From: Algibacter marinivivus
GTDB lineage: Bacteria > Bacteroidota > Bacteroidia > Flavobacteriales > Flavobacteriaceae
Direction: 5' to 3'
Length of the DNA stretch: 64,000 nucleotides
Assembly: GCF_003143755.1 (NCBI RefSeq)
Contig: NZ_QFRI01000004.1
Span: forward strand, 1-64,000
A program made the translations under genes and the position numbers. The notes below the pieces were generated by a model. The model did not search any database and was not told where the DNA came from. It was given only the letters and a program-made list of their open reading frames with translations. Of the stretch, positions 27,909 through 38,868 are shown piece after piece (position 1 is the stretch's first letter; each line of letters starts with the position of its first letter).

Positions 27909-28791
27909 TCCAGTACTTCTGAAAGAAACCGTAGATGGGCTAAATATTAATCCGGATGGTGTTTATGTAGATGTCACTTTTGGTGGTGGCGGACACAGTA
28001 AAGAAATATTAAAACGACTTGGGGATAAAGGAAAGCTTTTTGCTTTTGATCAAGATTTAGACGCTCTTAAAAATACAATTGATGATGATAGGTTTACGCT
28101 AATTCATGAGAATTTCAGATTTGTAAAGCGATTTTTGAGATTTCATGGCGTAAAGCAGGTTGATGGAGTTTTGGCAGATTTTGGTGTGTCATCACATCAA
28201 TTTGATGTTGCTGAACGTGGATTTTCTACACGTTTTGAGGCAGATTTGGATATGAGAATGAATCAAGAGAATGAACTATCTGCTTTTCATGTGGTTAATG
28301 AATATGAAGAAGAAAGGTTGAGGCAAGTCTTTTTGCAATATGGTGAGTTGAGAGCTGCTCCCGCGATGGCAAGATTAATTGTCGATTTTCGAAGAAGTGA
28401 ACCAATTATTACAAGTGAACAATTGAAAACGGTGTTGAGGAAATTTTTACCACCAAGGCATGAAAATAAAGTGTTAGCTCAAATTTATCAGGCTATTAGA
28501 ATAGAAGTCAACCAAGAAATTGAGGTTTTAAAAGAGTTTTTATTGCAAACTCCAGAAGTGTTAAAAGTTGGCGGAAGATTAAGTTTTATATCCTATCACT
28601 CTCTCGAAGATAGATTAGTGAAACGCTTTATAAGAAATGGAATGTTTGAAGGAGAGCCAGAGCGAGATATGTTTGGAAATTTTGAAGTACCACTAAAAAA
28701 AGTTAATGGATTAATTATTCCTTCCAAAGAAGAAATAAAAGTAAACAATAGAGCAAGAAGTGCAAAGCTTAGAATTGCAGAGAAACTATAA
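27895..28791 (+). CDS. rsmH: 16S rRNA (cytosine(1402)-N(4))-methyltransferase
   Basis: 298 residues. Methylates C1402 of 16S rRNA with S-adenosylmethionine. The family start MEYHNPVLLKETV supports the ATG at 27895; an in-frame ATG at 27883 is possible. VDVTFGGGGHSKEIL is the SAM loop; DGVLADFGVSSHQFD and ISYHSLEDRLVKRF are further RsmH motifs. It overlaps the mraZ end by 14 bases and abuts ftsL. Confidence 0.95.
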   Translation: MEYHNPVLLKETVDGLNINPDGVYVDVTFGGGGHSKEILKRLGDKGKLFAFDQDLDALKNTIDDDRFTLIHENFRFVKRFLRFHGVKQVDGVLADFGVSSHQFDVAERGFSTRFEADLDMRMNQENELSAFHVVNEYEEERLRQVFLQYGELRAAPAMARLIVDFRRSEPIITSEQLKTVLRKFLPPRHENKVLAQIYQAIRIEVNQEIEVLKEFLLQTPEVLKVGGRLSFISYHSLEDRLVKRFIRNGMFEGEPERDMFGNFEVPLKKVNGLIIPSKEEIKVNNRARSAKLRIAEKL

Positions 28792-29109
28792 ATGAAGAAA
28801 AATATCTATAACATATTAAAGGGTACTTTCTTGGTTAGTGATGATTCATTTAGAAACTGGCGATTTATCTTGTTCATTTCAGGGCTAGCTATAATAATGA
28901 TAGCAAGTTCGCATAGTGCTGATAAAAAAGTTTATGAAATAGCACGATTAAAGAATGAAGTTAAAGAGATGCGATCTGCTTTTGTTGATGGACGTTCTAA
29001 GCTTATGAGGCTTAAAATGGAATCGCATGTTATAACCGTAATGAAAGATAAGGGATTGGCGCCCTCAGTAATTCCGCCAAAAAAAATAAAAGTAAAATCA
29101 CAAAATTGA
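28792..29109 (+). CDS. ftsL: FtsL-like cell-division protein
   Basis: 105 residues with a cytoplasmic N-terminus, one membrane span (about 25-42, FILFISGLAIIMIASSH) and a coiled-coil-like stretch (about 45-75). Sequence identity to FtsL is always low, so the name rests on topology, size and position between rsmH and ftsI. FtsL joins FtsB and FtsQ to activate septal peptidoglycan synthesis. The ATG follows the rsmH TAA directly. Confidence 0.85.
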   Translation: MKKNIYNILKGTFLVSDDSFRNWRFILFISGLAIIMIASSHSADKKVYEIARLKNEVKEMRSAFVDGRSKLMRLKMESHVITVMKDKGLAPSVIPPKKIKVKSQN

Positions 29110-29119
29110 TAAAGTAGCC

Positions 29120-31135
29120 TTGGCCGTAAACGAAAAAAACATATTAAACCGTTTGTATTTTATAGCTGGATGTATGTTCATCTTCGGACTTGCCGTGGTT
29201 TTTAAGCTGTTAAGTATTCAGTTTCTTCAAGGTGATGTTTATCGAGCAAAAGCTACAGAACGAGTTGTTAAGAATGATACGATTCCTGCTAATAGAGGTA
29301 ATGTATATTCAGTAAACGGAAATTTGTTAGCAACATCAATCCCTAAATACGATATTCGTTTAGATGCTTTAACCTCTAAAGCCAAAACATTTGAAAAGTA
29401 TGTAAAGCCACTTTGTGATTCACTTTCAAAATATTCTGGCAAATCTTCAAATAAATTAGAAAAAGATATCAGACGTGCTCGTGCTAATAGAAATAGATAT
29501 TTCTTATTGGCTAGAAACATTGGCTATTCAGATTACATCCGATTAAGAAATTTTCCTTTATTAAATCTAGGTGCTTTTAAAGGCGGTTTGGTTGTTGAGC
29601 AAACTACAAAACGTGAGCATCCAATGGGGGGTATTGCGCAAAGAACTATTGGTTATGAGCGTATTGATGATAAAGGAAATGTAACGCGACCAGGAATTGA
29701 TGGCGCTTTTGGAGTGAAATATTTACGTGGTGTTGATGGACAGCGTATGAAGCAGCAAATTGGAAAAGGGCAATGGAAACCTTTGAGTGATGCTAATGAA
29801 ATTGAGCCACAAGATGGATATGATGTATATACTACGATTGATGTAAATATTCAAGATATAGCACATCATGCTCTGTTAGCACAATTAGAAAAATATAAAG
29901 CAGATCACGGTTGTGTTGTAGTTATGGAAACTAAAACTGGCGAAATTCGTGCTATTTCTAATTTGGGAAGGAATAAAAATGGTCACTATTACGAACGATT
30001 AAATTATGCTGTTGGTGAAAGTCATGAATCTGGTTCTACATTTAAATTAATGGCACTTGCAGCAGCTTTTGAAGATAAAGTGACAGATACAAGTGATGTA
30101 GTAGATACTGAGAGAGGGATTATAAGCTTCTACGGAAAAAAAGTACGTGATTCAAAGCACGGTGGTTATGGTAAGATTTCTGTTTCTAAAGCTTTTGAAG
30201 TCTCATCTAATACCGGAATTGTAAAAGTTATAGATCAGGCTTATAGAAAACAACCAGAAAAGTTTGTGGATAGGTTGTATGATATGAATTTGAATAATGA
30301 TTTGGATTTACCAATTATTGGAGAACCTAAACCTATTATTCCGGATCCAAGAGTTAAAAACGGACGTTGGAGTGGTATTGCATTGCAATGGATGGCTTAT
30401 GGTTATGGTGTGTCATTTACACCTCTACAAACACTCACTTTTTATAATGCTGTTGCTAACGATGGTGTTATGGTGAAGCCTAGGTTTTTAAAAGAAGTAA
30501 AAGAGTTTGATAAAGTCATAGAACCTTTTGAAAAGGAAGTGATAAACAATCAAATCTGCTCAAAAGAAACCATTTCAAAATTACAAGCATTACTTAAAAA
30601 TGTAGTTGAAAAGGAACATGGTACAGGCCATCGATTATATTCTAAAAACTTTTCTATGGCAGGTAAAACGGGGACTTGTCAAAAAGATTATCGTGACAAA
30701 GAAAAGTTGAATTATATCTCGTCGTTTGCTGGATACTTCCCAGTAGAGAATCCAAAATATTCATGTATTGTGGTTATTCATGAGCCTGATAAAAGTGTAG
30801 GATATTATGGAGCTGATGTTTCTGGACCCGTATTTAAAAGGGTGGCACAAAAGATTTTTACTGATACACCTATTGTTGACGAAGTTGAAACTTTAGAAGT
30901 GAAAATGGGTGCTGTAGAAGATGAATATCAACATTACTATAAAATGTCTCAGAAGTTTAAAACAATAATGCCAAATCTAGTTGGAATGCCAGCTATGGAT
31001 GCTTTAGCTTTTTTAGAGAATATGCAAGTAGATGTTAAAGTAAAATTAGATGGAAATGGTATTGTGAAATCTCAATCAGTAAACAAGAATACTAAACTTA
31101 AAAACAATCAAACCGTAGTTTTAAAAGCCTCATGA
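29120..31135 (+). CDS. ftsI: Penicillin-binding protein, division transpeptidase FtsI (PBP3)
   Basis: 671 residues. Cross-links septal peptidoglycan. N-terminal anchor (about 11-33), dimerisation domain, then transpeptidase with Ser306 and Lys309 in SGSTFK, the SSN motif in EVSSNTGIVK, and KTGT at 516-519. A PASTA domain closes the protein (about 610-671), which is typical of Bacteroidota division PBPs. The start codon is TTG at 29120, ten bases after the ftsL stop; no ATG lies before the conserved anchor. The stop overlaps murE (ATGA). Confidence 0.93.
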   Translation: MAVNEKNILNRLYFIAGCMFIFGLAVVFKLLSIQFLQGDVYRAKATERVVKNDTIPANRGNVYSVNGNLLATSIPKYDIRLDALTSKAKTFEKYVKPLCDSLSKYSGKSSNKLEKDIRRARANRNRYFLLARNIGYSDYIRLRNFPLLNLGAFKGGLVVEQTTKREHPMGGIAQRTIGYERIDDKGNVTRPGIDGAFGVKYLRGVDGQRMKQQIGKGQWKPLSDANEIEPQDGYDVYTTIDVNIQDIAHHALLAQLEKYKADHGCVVVMETKTGEIRAISNLGRNKNGHYYERLNYAVGESHESGSTFKLMALAAAFEDKVTDTSDVVDTERGIISFYGKKVRDSKHGGYGKISVSKAFEVSSNTGIVKVIDQAYRKQPEKFVDRLYDMNLNNDLDLPIIGEPKPIIPDPRVKNGRWSGIALQWMAYGYGVSFTPLQTLTFYNAVANDGVMVKPRFLKEVKEFDKVIEPFEKEVINNQICSKETISKLQALLKNVVEKEHGTGHRLYSKNFSMAGKTGTCQKDYRDKEKLNYISSFAGYFPVENPKYSCIVVIHEPDKSVGYYGADVSGPVFKRVAQKIFTDTPIVDEVETLEVKMGAVEDEYQHYYKMSQKFKTIMPNLVGMPAMDALAFLENMQVDVKVKLDGNGIVKSQSVNKNTKLKNNQTVVLKAS

Positions 31136-32595
31136 TTGTATTAAAAGACATATTATATAAGGTTACTTTAAATGCTGTAGTTGGTAGTACAAGCACAAAT
31201 GTGTATGCGGTTAATTTTGATTCTAGAAAAGTAAAAAAAGATCATTTATTTGTTGCTATTCGTGGTTTGATTTCAGATGGTCATGATTATATAGAAACAG
31301 CTATAAATAATGGAGCAACGAGTATAGTTTGCGAAAGTCTCCCAAAAAATTTGATAGATGGCGTTGCCTACGTTGAGGTTGATAACTCAAATAAAGCCTT
31401 GGCTATTATTGCTTCAAATTTTTATGAAAATCCATCAGAAAACTTAAGACTTGTTGGAGTTACTGGTACTAATGGAAAAACTACTGTAACGAGTTTATTG
31501 TATCAGTTATTTAAAAAGGCAGGTTATAAAGTTGGACTATTATCTACTGTGAAAATTATGGTAGATGAGACTGAATATAACGCAACACATACAACTCCAG
31601 ATTCACTTACAATTAATAAATATTTAAGAGAAATGAATGCTGAAGGTGTTGAGTTTTGCTTCATGGAAGTAAGTTCTCATGGTATACATCAATATAGAAC
31701 TGAAGGCTTGCATTTTGAGGGCGGAATTTTTACAAACCTTTCTCATGATCATTTAGATTATCATAAAACATTCGCAGAATATAGAGATGTCAAGAAGAAA
31801 TTCTTTGATGAGTTACCAAGACAGTCTTTTGCATTATCAAATGTTGATGATAAAAATGGTTTGGTAATGTTGCAAAATACGAATGCTAAAAAATACACTT
31901 ACGCTTTAAAACAATATGCTGATTATAAAACTCAAATTTTAGAGAATCAATTCGGTGGCTTATTGTTGAAGGTTAATGATAGTGAAGTCTGGACAAGACT
32001 TATTGGAAATTTCAATGCTTACAATGTGTTGGCTATTTATGCTACTGCGGAATTATTAGGTCTTGAAAAAGTTGAAATTCTTCGATTGATAAGCGATTTA
32101 GAGAATGTGAGTGGTCGTTTTCAATATGTTATTTCAGATGAAAAAATCACAGCTATTGTTGATTATGCTCATACACCTGATGCTTTAAAAAATGTTTTGG
32201 AAACAGTAAATAGTATCAGAACAAAGAATGAGGAACTTATTACAGTTGTGGGTTGTGGAGGAGATAGAGATAAAACAAAGCGTCCAAAGATGGGACATAT
32301 TGCTTCAGCTTTAAGTACCAAAGTGATTTTTACAAATGATAATCCGAGAAGTGAAAAACCACAAGATATTTTAAGTGAAATAGAGGCTGGTGTAGAGCCT
32401 CAAAACTTTAAAAAAATAGTAACCATAGAAGATAGGAAGCAGGCTATTAAAACAGCGTGCCAAATGGCGCAGCCTAATGATATCATTTTGATAGCTGGTA
32501 AGGGGCATGAAACCTATCAAGAAATAAATGGTGAGCGATTTGATTTTGATGATCTCAAAATAGTAAAGGAATTTTTAAAACAATTACAGAAATAA
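31132..32595 (+). CDS. murE: UDP-MurNAc-L-Ala-D-Glu:meso-diaminopimelate ligase
   Basis: 487 residues. Adds the third amino acid to the cytoplasmic peptidoglycan precursor. ATP loop GVTGTNGKTTVTSLL, central FTNLSHDHLDYH, and NDNPRSEKP, the DNPR signature of meso-diaminopimelate-adding enzymes. Start ATG overlaps the ftsI stop by four bases. A 44-base gap holding a dispersed repeat separates it from mraY. Confidence 0.96.
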   Translation: MIVLKDILYKVTLNAVVGSTSTNVYAVNFDSRKVKKDHLFVAIRGLISDGHDYIETAINNGATSIVCESLPKNLIDGVAYVEVDNSNKALAIIASNFYENPSENLRLVGVTGTNGKTTVTSLLYQLFKKAGYKVGLLSTVKIMVDETEYNATHTTPDSLTINKYLREMNAEGVEFCFMEVSSHGIHQYRTEGLHFEGGIFTNLSHDHLDYHKTFAEYRDVKKKFFDELPRQSFALSNVDDKNGLVMLQNTNAKKYTYALKQYADYKTQILENQFGGLLLKVNDSEVWTRLIGNFNAYNVLAIYATAELLGLEKVEILRLISDLENVSGRFQYVISDEKITAIVDYAHTPDALKNVLETVNSIRTKNEELITVVGCGGDRDKTKRPKMGHIASALSTKVIFTNDNPRSEKPQDILSEIEAGVEPQNFKKIVTIEDRKQAIKTACQMAQPNDIILIAGKGHETYQEINGERFDFDDLKIVKEFLKQLQK

Positions 32596-32596
32596 A

Positions 32597-32626
32597 TGTC
32601 ATTCTGAGCGTAGTCGAAGAATCTCA
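32597..32626 (+). repeat. Dispersed intergenic repeat in the murE-mraY gap
   Basis: The gap holds TGTCATTCTGAGCGTAGTCG followed by AAGAATCTCA, a motif that I know from many flavobacterial intergenic regions. A related inverted fragment is at 57-75. It lies within the otherwise tightly packed dcw cluster. Confidence 0.55.
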
Positions 32627-32639
32627 ACAATAAAATTAA

Positions 32640-33881
32640 ATGTTATACTACCTATTTGAATATTTAGAAAAGCAATTTCAGTTACCTGGAGCAACACTTT
32701 TTGGTTTTTTAACCTTTAGAGCTGCTTTGGCTATGATTCTGTCATTATTAATTTCTACTATTTACGGTAAACGAATCATTCGCTTTTTATTAAAACAGCA
32801 AGTAGGTGAGACAATTAGGGATCTAGGTTTAGATGGACAAAAAGAAAAGGCAGGTACACCAACTATGGGTGGTATCATAATCATTTTGGCAACCTTAATA
32901 CCTGTGTTGTTGTTAGCAAAGCTTGAAAATATATACATCATACTTTTAATAGTAACAACAGTTTGGATGGGAACAATTGGATTTATTGATGATTATATCA
33001 AAAAATTCAAAAATGATAAAGAAGGCTTAAAGGGAAGGTTTAAAGTTTTAGGACAAGTAGGTTTAGGTGTTATAGTAGGTGCAACTCTGTTTTTTCATCA
33101 AGATGTTACTATGAAAGAAAAGTTGCCAATTGAACAACAGCGCATTTTATTGGCTGAAAATCCTGATATAGAGGCATCAAAACTATTTGATGAAGAAGTT
33201 AAGTCAACTAAAACAACAATTCCTTTTGTAAAAGGTAATGAGTTTGATTATGCTAAAGTTATTACTTGGATAAGTCCTGAACTAGAGAAGTATGCTTGGA
33301 TTATTTTTATTTTGGCTTCCATCTTTATTATTACTGCTGTTTCTAATGGTGCAAATTTAACAGATGGTATAGATGGTTTGGCAGCGGGTACCTCTGCAAT
33401 TATTGTACTCACCTTAGGCATCTTCGCTTGGGTTTCGGGTAATATCATTTTTTCTGAATACTTGAACATTATGTATATCCCAAGAGTAGAAGAAATTACA
33501 ATTTACATAGCGGCTTTTGTAGGAGCACTTATTGGGTTTTTATGGTACAACACCTATCCAGCTCAGGTTTTTATGGGAGATACAGGAAGCTTAACTATTG
33601 GTGGCATTATAGCAGTAATAGCTATTGCAGTTCGTAAAGAATGGTTAATCCCAGTGTTGTGTGGAATCTTTTTAGCGGAAAACTTATCGGTGGTTATGCA
33701 GGTAAGTTGGTTTAAGTATACCAAGAAAAAATACGGTGCAGGGCGTCGCATATTTAAAATGTCGCCATTGCATCATCATTATCAAAAATCTGGATACCAC
33801 GAAAGTAAAATAGTCACGCGGTTTTGGATTGTAGGCATTTTACTCGCTATCCTTTCAATTGTAACGTTGAAAATTAGATAG
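32640..33881 (+). CDS. mraY: Phospho-N-acetylmuramoyl-pentapeptide transferase
   Basis: 413 residues, about ten membrane spans. Moves phospho-MurNAc-pentapeptide to undecaprenyl phosphate, making lipid I. Motifs: [49 protein letters not shown], and PLHHHYQ. It is longer than the 360-residue E. coli enzyme because of a hydrophilic insert at about residues 155-205 ([20 protein letters not shown]), as expected in this phylum. Confidence 0.96.
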   Translation: MLYYLFEYLEKQFQLPGATLFGFLTFRAALAMILSLLISTIYGKRIIRFLLKQQVGETIRDLGLDGQKEKAGTPTMGGIIIILATLIPVLLLAKLENIYIILLIVTTVWMGTIGFIDDYIKKFKNDKEGLKGRFKVLGQVGLGVIVGATLFFHQDVTMKEKLPIEQQRILLAENPDIEASKLFDEEVKSTKTTIPFVKGNEFDYAKVITWISPELEKYAWIIFILASIFIITAVSNGANLTDGIDGLAAGTSAIIVLTLGIFAWVSGNIIFSEYLNIMYIPRVEEITIYIAAFVGALIGFLWYNTYPAQVFMGDTGSLTIGGIIAVIAIAVRKEWLIPVLCGIFLAENLSVVMQVSWFKYTKKKYGAGRRIFKMSPLHHHYQKSGYHESKIVTRFWIVGILLAILSIVTLKIR

Positions 33882-35213
33882 ATGAAAAGGCTGGTTATTC
33901 TTGGTGGAGGAGAAAGTGGTGTTGGAACAGCGCTTTTAGGAAAGGCAAAAGGATATGATGTTTTTGTCTCAGATAAAGGAAAAATAAAAGAAAAGTACAA
34001 ACAAGTTCTTATACATAATGAGATTGAATGGGAAGATGAGACGCATACAGAATCTAAAATTCTAAATGCGGATATCGTCATAAAAAGCCCTGGGATTCCT
34101 GATAAAGTTGCTCTGGTAAAACAAATTCATGAAAAGGGAATATCTGTAGTTTCTGAAATAGAGTTTGCTTCAAAATTTACAGATGCAACTATTGTTGGAA
34201 TTACGGGAAGTAATGGAAAAACAACAACAGCAACATTAACGCATCATATTTTAAAACAAGAATTAAATGTTGGTTTAGCGGGTAATATAGGCGACAGTTT
34301 TGCAAAACAAATTTTGGAAGATGGTTTTGAAAACTATGTTCTTGAAATAAGCAGTTTTCAATTAGATGATATTGTTGATTTTAAACCAAACATTGCTGTT
34401 TTATTAAACATTACACCAGATCATTTAGATAGATATGATTATCAATTTGAAAATTATATCAACTCTAAATTCAGAATTGCTATGAATCAAACTAAAGATG
34501 ATTATTTGATTTATGATGCAGATGATGAAGTAATAATGAATCATTTAAAAAACAATCCAGTTCAATCCACATTATTGCCATTTTCATTAGAAAAAACTAT
34601 TGAAAGCGGTGCGTATTTAGACAACGATAATATTAGACTAACAATAAATAACAACGAAATTATTATGCCAACAGCAAACTTAACTTTAGAAGGAAAGCAC
34701 AACATTAAAAATGCCATGGCTGCCTCTACTGTGGCGCATTTACTTAAAATTAGAAAACAAACCATTAGAGAAAGTTTAGAGAACTTTCAAGGGGTTGAGC
34801 ATCGTTTAGAGCAAGTACTTAAAATTAATAAAGTACAATATATAAACGACTCAAAAGCCACTAATGTTAATGCCACATATTATGCTTTAGAAAGTATGGA
34901 TGCGCCAACCGTTTGGATTGTTGGAGGTGTTGATAAGGGAAATAATTATGAAGAGTTATTTCCGTTTATAAATGAAAAGGTGAAAGCAATCATTTGTCTT
35001 GGGGTTGATAATGAAAAGTTGATGAATAACTTTGGAAACATGGTTGATGTTATTATAGAAACTCAGTTTATGAGTGAAGCTGTGAAAATAGCATATAAAG
35101 TTGCTGAGTCTGGTGATAACGTATTGTTATCTCCTGCATGTGCCAGTTTCGATTTATTTGAAAACTACGAGGATAGAGGACGTCAATTTAAAGATGCTGT
35201 AAGAAATCTGTAA
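33882..35213 (+). CDS. murD: UDP-N-acetylmuramoyl-L-alanine:D-glutamate ligase
   Basis: 443 residues. Adds D-glutamate to UDP-MurNAc-L-Ala. N-terminal nucleotide-binding LGGGESGVGTALL, ATP loop GITGSNGKTTTATL, LLNITPDHLDRYD, and C-terminal WIVGGVDKGNNYEELFP. The start ATG follows the mraY TAG directly. Length and order of domains are normal. Confidence 0.96.
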   Translation: MKRLVILGGGESGVGTALLGKAKGYDVFVSDKGKIKEKYKQVLIHNEIEWEDETHTESKILNADIVIKSPGIPDKVALVKQIHEKGISVVSEIEFASKFTDATIVGITGSNGKTTTATLTHHILKQELNVGLAGNIGDSFAKQILEDGFENYVLEISSFQLDDIVDFKPNIAVLLNITPDHLDRYDYQFENYINSKFRIAMNQTKDDYLIYDADDEVIMNHLKNNPVQSTLLPFSLEKTIESGAYLDNDNIRLTINNNEIIMPTANLTLEGKHNIKNAMAASTVAHLLKIRKQTIRESLENFQGVEHRLEQVLKINKVQYINDSKATNVNATYYALESMDAPTVWIVGGVDKGNNYEELFPFINEKVKAIICLGVDNEKLMNNFGNMVDVIIETQFMSEAVKIAYKVAESGDNVLLSPACASFDLFENYEDRGRQFKDAVRNL

Positions 35214-35224
35214 AATTTTAGGAA

Positions 35225-36418
35225 GTGCAAAAGCTTTTCAAAAACATAAAAGGAGATAGGTTGATCTGGGCAATAGCTGCGTTATTGGCTATTCTGTCTT
35301 TTTTGCCTGTTTATAGTGCTGCAAGTAATTTGGCTTATAAAGGTGCTGGTAGTAGTACGTTTACTTTTTTTGTGAAGCATTTTGTGCATTTAGTTTTAGG
35401 TTTTGCTATTATTTATGGTGTACATAAAATTCCATATAGATATTTTAAAGGGTTGTCTTTAGTAATGATTCCTGTTGTTTTGGTGTTGTTATGTCTAACT
35501 ATTTTTCAAGGAAAAACTATTGATGGCGCTAATGCAAGTAGGTGGATTCAAATTCCTTTTGTTGGTATGTCTTTTCAAACATCAGCCTTAGCAGCTGTTG
35601 TTCTTATGGTTTATGTGGCTAGATATATGTCTAAAATTAAAGATGAAATTATAACGTTTAAAGGTTCTATTTTGCCACTTTGGATGCCAGTATTTTTAGT
35701 GCTTATTCTTATTTTGCCAGCCAATTTTTCAACTGCTGCTATTATCTTTTTAATGGTGGTTATGTTGGTGTTTTTAGGAGGTTATCCGTTGCGTTATTTA
35801 GCAGTTATTATTGGTTCTGGAATATTGGTTTTAACCTTGTTTATTCTAACAGCCAAAGCATTTCCTGATGCGATGCCAAATAGAGTGGATACGTGGATGG
35901 GTAGAATTGATAGTTTCACAAACCCAGGAGATTCTGATGCAGGTTATCAAATAGACAAAGCTAAAATTGCAATTGCTACAGGAGGTATACAAGGTGTTGG
36001 TCCTGGTAAAAGCATGCAAAAGAATTTTTTACCTCAATCTTCATCAGATTTCATTTTTGCAATTATCATTGAAGAATATGGATTGATTGGTGGTTTTGTA
36101 ATCATGACTTTATATTTGTGGTTTTTATTTCGAATAGTTATAGTAGCGCAAAAATCCGATACTATTTTTGGAAAGTTGTTGGTTTTAGGTGTTGGACTTC
36201 CAATAGTTTTTCAAGCTTTAATAAATATGGCAGTAGCCGTGGAGTTATTTCCAGTTACAGGGCAAACGTTGCCATTAATAAGTAGTGGGGGCACATCAAT
36301 TTGGATGACCTGTCTAGCTATTGGAATTATATTAAGCGTAAGTGCAAAACGAGAAGAAATTAAAGAAAAAGAAATAAGCGAAGAAAACCCATTAGAAATT
36401 TTATCAGAAGCAATTTAA
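35225..36418 (+). CDS. ftsW: SEDS-family peptidoglycan glycosyltransferase FtsW
   Basis: 397 residues with about ten membrane spans. Polymerises lipid II at the septum with FtsI. SEDS motifs: RWIQIPFVGMSFQTSALA, GVGPGKSMQKNFLPQSSSDF and LPLISSGGTS. The dcw position next to murG and ftsI supports FtsW rather than RodA. The start is GTG at 35225, 11 bases after murD. Confidence 0.92.
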   Translation: MQKLFKNIKGDRLIWAIAALLAILSFLPVYSAASNLAYKGAGSSTFTFFVKHFVHLVLGFAIIYGVHKIPYRYFKGLSLVMIPVVLVLLCLTIFQGKTIDGANASRWIQIPFVGMSFQTSALAAVVLMVYVARYMSKIKDEIITFKGSILPLWMPVFLVLILILPANFSTAAIIFLMVVMLVFLGGYPLRYLAVIIGSGILVLTLFILTAKAFPDAMPNRVDTWMGRIDSFTNPGDSDAGYQIDKAKIAIATGGIQGVGPGKSMQKNFLPQSSSDFIFAIIIEEYGLIGGFVIMTLYLWFLFRIVIVAQKSDTIFGKLLVLGVGLPIVFQALINMAVAVELFPVTGQTLPLISSGGTSIWMTCLAIGIILSVSAKREEIKEKEISEENPLEILSEAI

Positions 36419-37519
36419 ATGCGTAATTATAAAATCATATTATCTGGAGGCGGCACAGGAGGGCATATATATCCTGCTATTGCTATTGCAAACGAGTTAA
36501 AATCTCGTTTTCCAGATGCTGAATTTTTATTTGTTGGTGCAAAAGATAGAATGGAAATGGAGAAAGTGCCACAAGCTGGATATGATATAAAAGGCTTATG
36601 GATTTCTGGTGTACAACGAAAGTTAACTTTAAAAAACTTAAGCTTTCCTTTTAAACTAATTAGTAGTCTATGGAAAGCTCGTAAAATTATAAAAACGTTT
36701 AAACCTGATGTAGCTATAGGAACTGGTGGTTTTGCAAGCGGACCATTATTGCAAATGGCTAATTCGAATAATATTTCTTCGTTAATTCAAGAGCAGAATT
36801 CTTATCCAGGAATTACAAATAAACTATTATCAAAAAAAGCTCAAAAAATATGTGTGGCTTATGATGGTTTAGAACGATTTTTTCCAAAAGAAAAAATTAT
36901 TAAAACGGGTAATCCAGTACGTCAAGGCTTATTAAATATTGAAGATAAAACTGTTGAAGCAAAAAACTTTTTTGAATTAAAACATGGTAAGTATACGTTA
37001 TTGGTTATTGGAGGAAGTTTAGGGGCTAGAAGAGTTAATGAGTTAATTGAAAAAGAATTAGATTTTTTCGATACACAGAATATTCAAATCATTTGGCAAT
37101 GTGGTAAACTATACTATCAACAGTATAAAATTTATAATAACACAAAAGATGTTCAGGTATTCGAGTTTTTAAACAATATGGAGTTTGCCTATGCAGCGGC
37201 AGATATTGTGATTTCTAGAGCAGGAGCAAGTTCAGTATCAGAATTGTGTATAGTTGGGAAGCCAGTTATTTTTATTCCGTCTCCAAACGTAGCGGAAGAT
37301 CACCAAACTAAAAACGCCCTGTCTATTGTAAATGAAGATGCTGCTTTGATGATAAAAGAAGAAGATTTGGAAGCCGATTTTGAAAATAAGTTTTCACAGC
37401 TTGTAGCTTCAACTGAGAAACAAAATCAATTAAGCGAAAATATAAAGAAATTAGCATTGGTAAATGCTACAAAAGATATAGTAGATGAGGTTGAAAAACT
37501 TCTGAAAAACAACAAATGA
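36419..37519 (+). CDS. murG: Lipid II synthase (UDP-GlcNAc transferase) MurG
   Basis: 366 residues, GT28 family. Adds GlcNAc to lipid I on the inner face of the membrane. Donor/acceptor motifs: [58 protein letters not shown], and [19 protein letters not shown]. It starts directly after the ftsW stop and its stop overlaps murC by four bases. Confidence 0.96.
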   Translation: MRNYKIILSGGGTGGHIYPAIAIANELKSRFPDAEFLFVGAKDRMEMEKVPQAGYDIKGLWISGVQRKLTLKNLSFPFKLISSLWKARKIIKTFKPDVAIGTGGFASGPLLQMANSNNISSLIQEQNSYPGITNKLLSKKAQKICVAYDGLERFFPKEKIIKTGNPVRQGLLNIEDKTVEAKNFFELKHGKYTLLVIGGSLGARRVNELIEKELDFFDTQNIQIIWQCGKLYYQQYKIYNNTKDVQVFEFLNNMEFAYAAADIVISRAGASSVSELCIVGKPVIFIPSPNVAEDHQTKNALSIVNEDAALMIKEEDLEADFENKFSQLVASTEKQNQLSENIKKLALVNATKDIVDEVEKLLKNNK

Positions 37520-38868
37520 ATTTAAACAACGTACATAATATTTATTTCATTGGTATTGGTGGTATTGGCATGAGTGCTTTGGCGCGTTACTTTCATGCGA
37601 ATAATAAGCAAGTTGTAGGTTATGATAAAACACAAACTGCAATCACAAATAGTTTAGTGGATTTAGGTGTTGAAATTCATTTTGAAGACTCAATAGATAA
37701 TATTAAAACTGAATATCAAAACCCTGAAAACACATTAGTTGTTTATACACCTGCAGTTCCAAAGAATCATAAAGAGTTGAATTATTTTAAGAATAATGGT
37801 TTTAAGGTTTTAAAGCGTTCTCAGGTTTTAGGATTGATTACTGAAAATACGTTTTGTTTGGCTGTTGCAGGAACACATGGGAAGACAACAACAACAAGTA
37901 TTCTTGGGCATTTAATGAATGAATGTGATGTGTCTGTAACTGCATTTTTAGGTGGAATAAGTGAAAATTATAATTCAAATTTAATTATGAATGGCACTGA
38001 AGTTTCGGTAGTTGAAGCGGATGAATTTGATCGCTCGTTTTTAACATTATCACCAGATTTAGCTTGTATAACTTCAATGGATGCAGATCATTTAGATATT
38101 TATGGAACTGCTTCAGAATTAAAGAAAACATTCGAAGATTTTTCAAGAAAAATAAAACCTAATGGCAAGTTGTTTGTTAGAAACGGACTACCATTAAAAG
38201 GAATCACTTATGGTATTGAAGACGATTCAGATTATTCAATTCATAATATAAAAATAGAAAACGGGACATATGTTTTTGATGTAAAAACACCAAAAATAGT
38301 ACTTGAAAATTTACAATTTAACCTACCTGGTAGACATAATTTGTCGAATGCATTAATAGCCTTGGCGATGGCTGTGGAATATGGTTGCCCACACCAGCAG
38401 CTCGCCAAAGCTTTAGCATCTTATAAAGGGGTTAAAAGACGATTTACATATCATATAAAAACAAACTCGTTTGTTTTTATTGATGATTATGCACACCATC
38501 CTGAAGAGATAAATGCAGTGCATCAGGCGGTTAGAGAAATGTATCCAAATAAGAAAGTCCTGGCTATTTTTCAGCCTCATTTGTATAGTAGAACCCAAGA
38601 TTTTGTAGACGATTTTGCAAAAAGTTTATCGCAATTTGATGAGTTGATGTTATTAGATATTTATCCAGCTAGAGAATTACCAATAGAAGGTGTTACTTCA
38701 TCATGGTTGCTTAATAAAATAAACAACAAAAACAAGCAGTTAGTTAGTAAAACAGAATTGCTATCTAAAATACACGAAAGTAACGCTCAAGTTATTTTAA
38801 CTATCGGTGCTGGAGATATAGGAGAGGAAGTAAAACATATTAAAAAAGAATTTAGTATTGCGAGTTAA
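37516..38868 (+). CDS. murC: UDP-N-acetylmuramate:L-alanine ligase
   Basis: 450 residues. First amino-acid-adding step of the muropeptide. N-terminal [20 protein letters not shown] loop [27 protein letters not shown] and [14 protein letters not shown]. Its 3' end overlaps the ftsQ start by 11 bases. Confidence 0.96.
   Translation: MNLNNVHNIYFIGIGGIGMSALARYFHANNKQVVGYDKTQTAITNSLVDLGVEIHFEDSIDNIKTEYQNPENTLVVYTPAVPKNHKELNYFKNNGFKVLKRSQVLGLITENTFCLAVAGTHGKTTTTSILGHLMNECDVSVTAFLGGISENYNSNLIMNGTEVSVVEADEFDRSFLTLSPDLACITSMDADHLDIYGTASELKKTFEDFSRKIKPNGKLFVRNGLPLKGITYGIEDDSDYSIHNIKIENGTYVFDVKTPKIVLENLQFNLPGRHNLSNALIALAMAVEYGCPHQQLAKALASYKGVKRRFTYHIKTNSFVFIDDYAHHPEEINAVHQAVREMYPNKKVLAIFQPHLYSRTQDFVDDFAKSLSQFDELMLLDIYPARELPIEGVTSSWLLNKINNKNKQLVSKTELLSKIHESNAQVILTIGAGDIGEEVKHIKKEFSIAS

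Noticed and set aside
29239-29520. Antisense frames inside conserved genes (here within ftsI; others in yqeY, mraZ, mraY, surE)
   Set aside because: They lie opposite strongly conserved coding sequence and are explained by its codon pattern.
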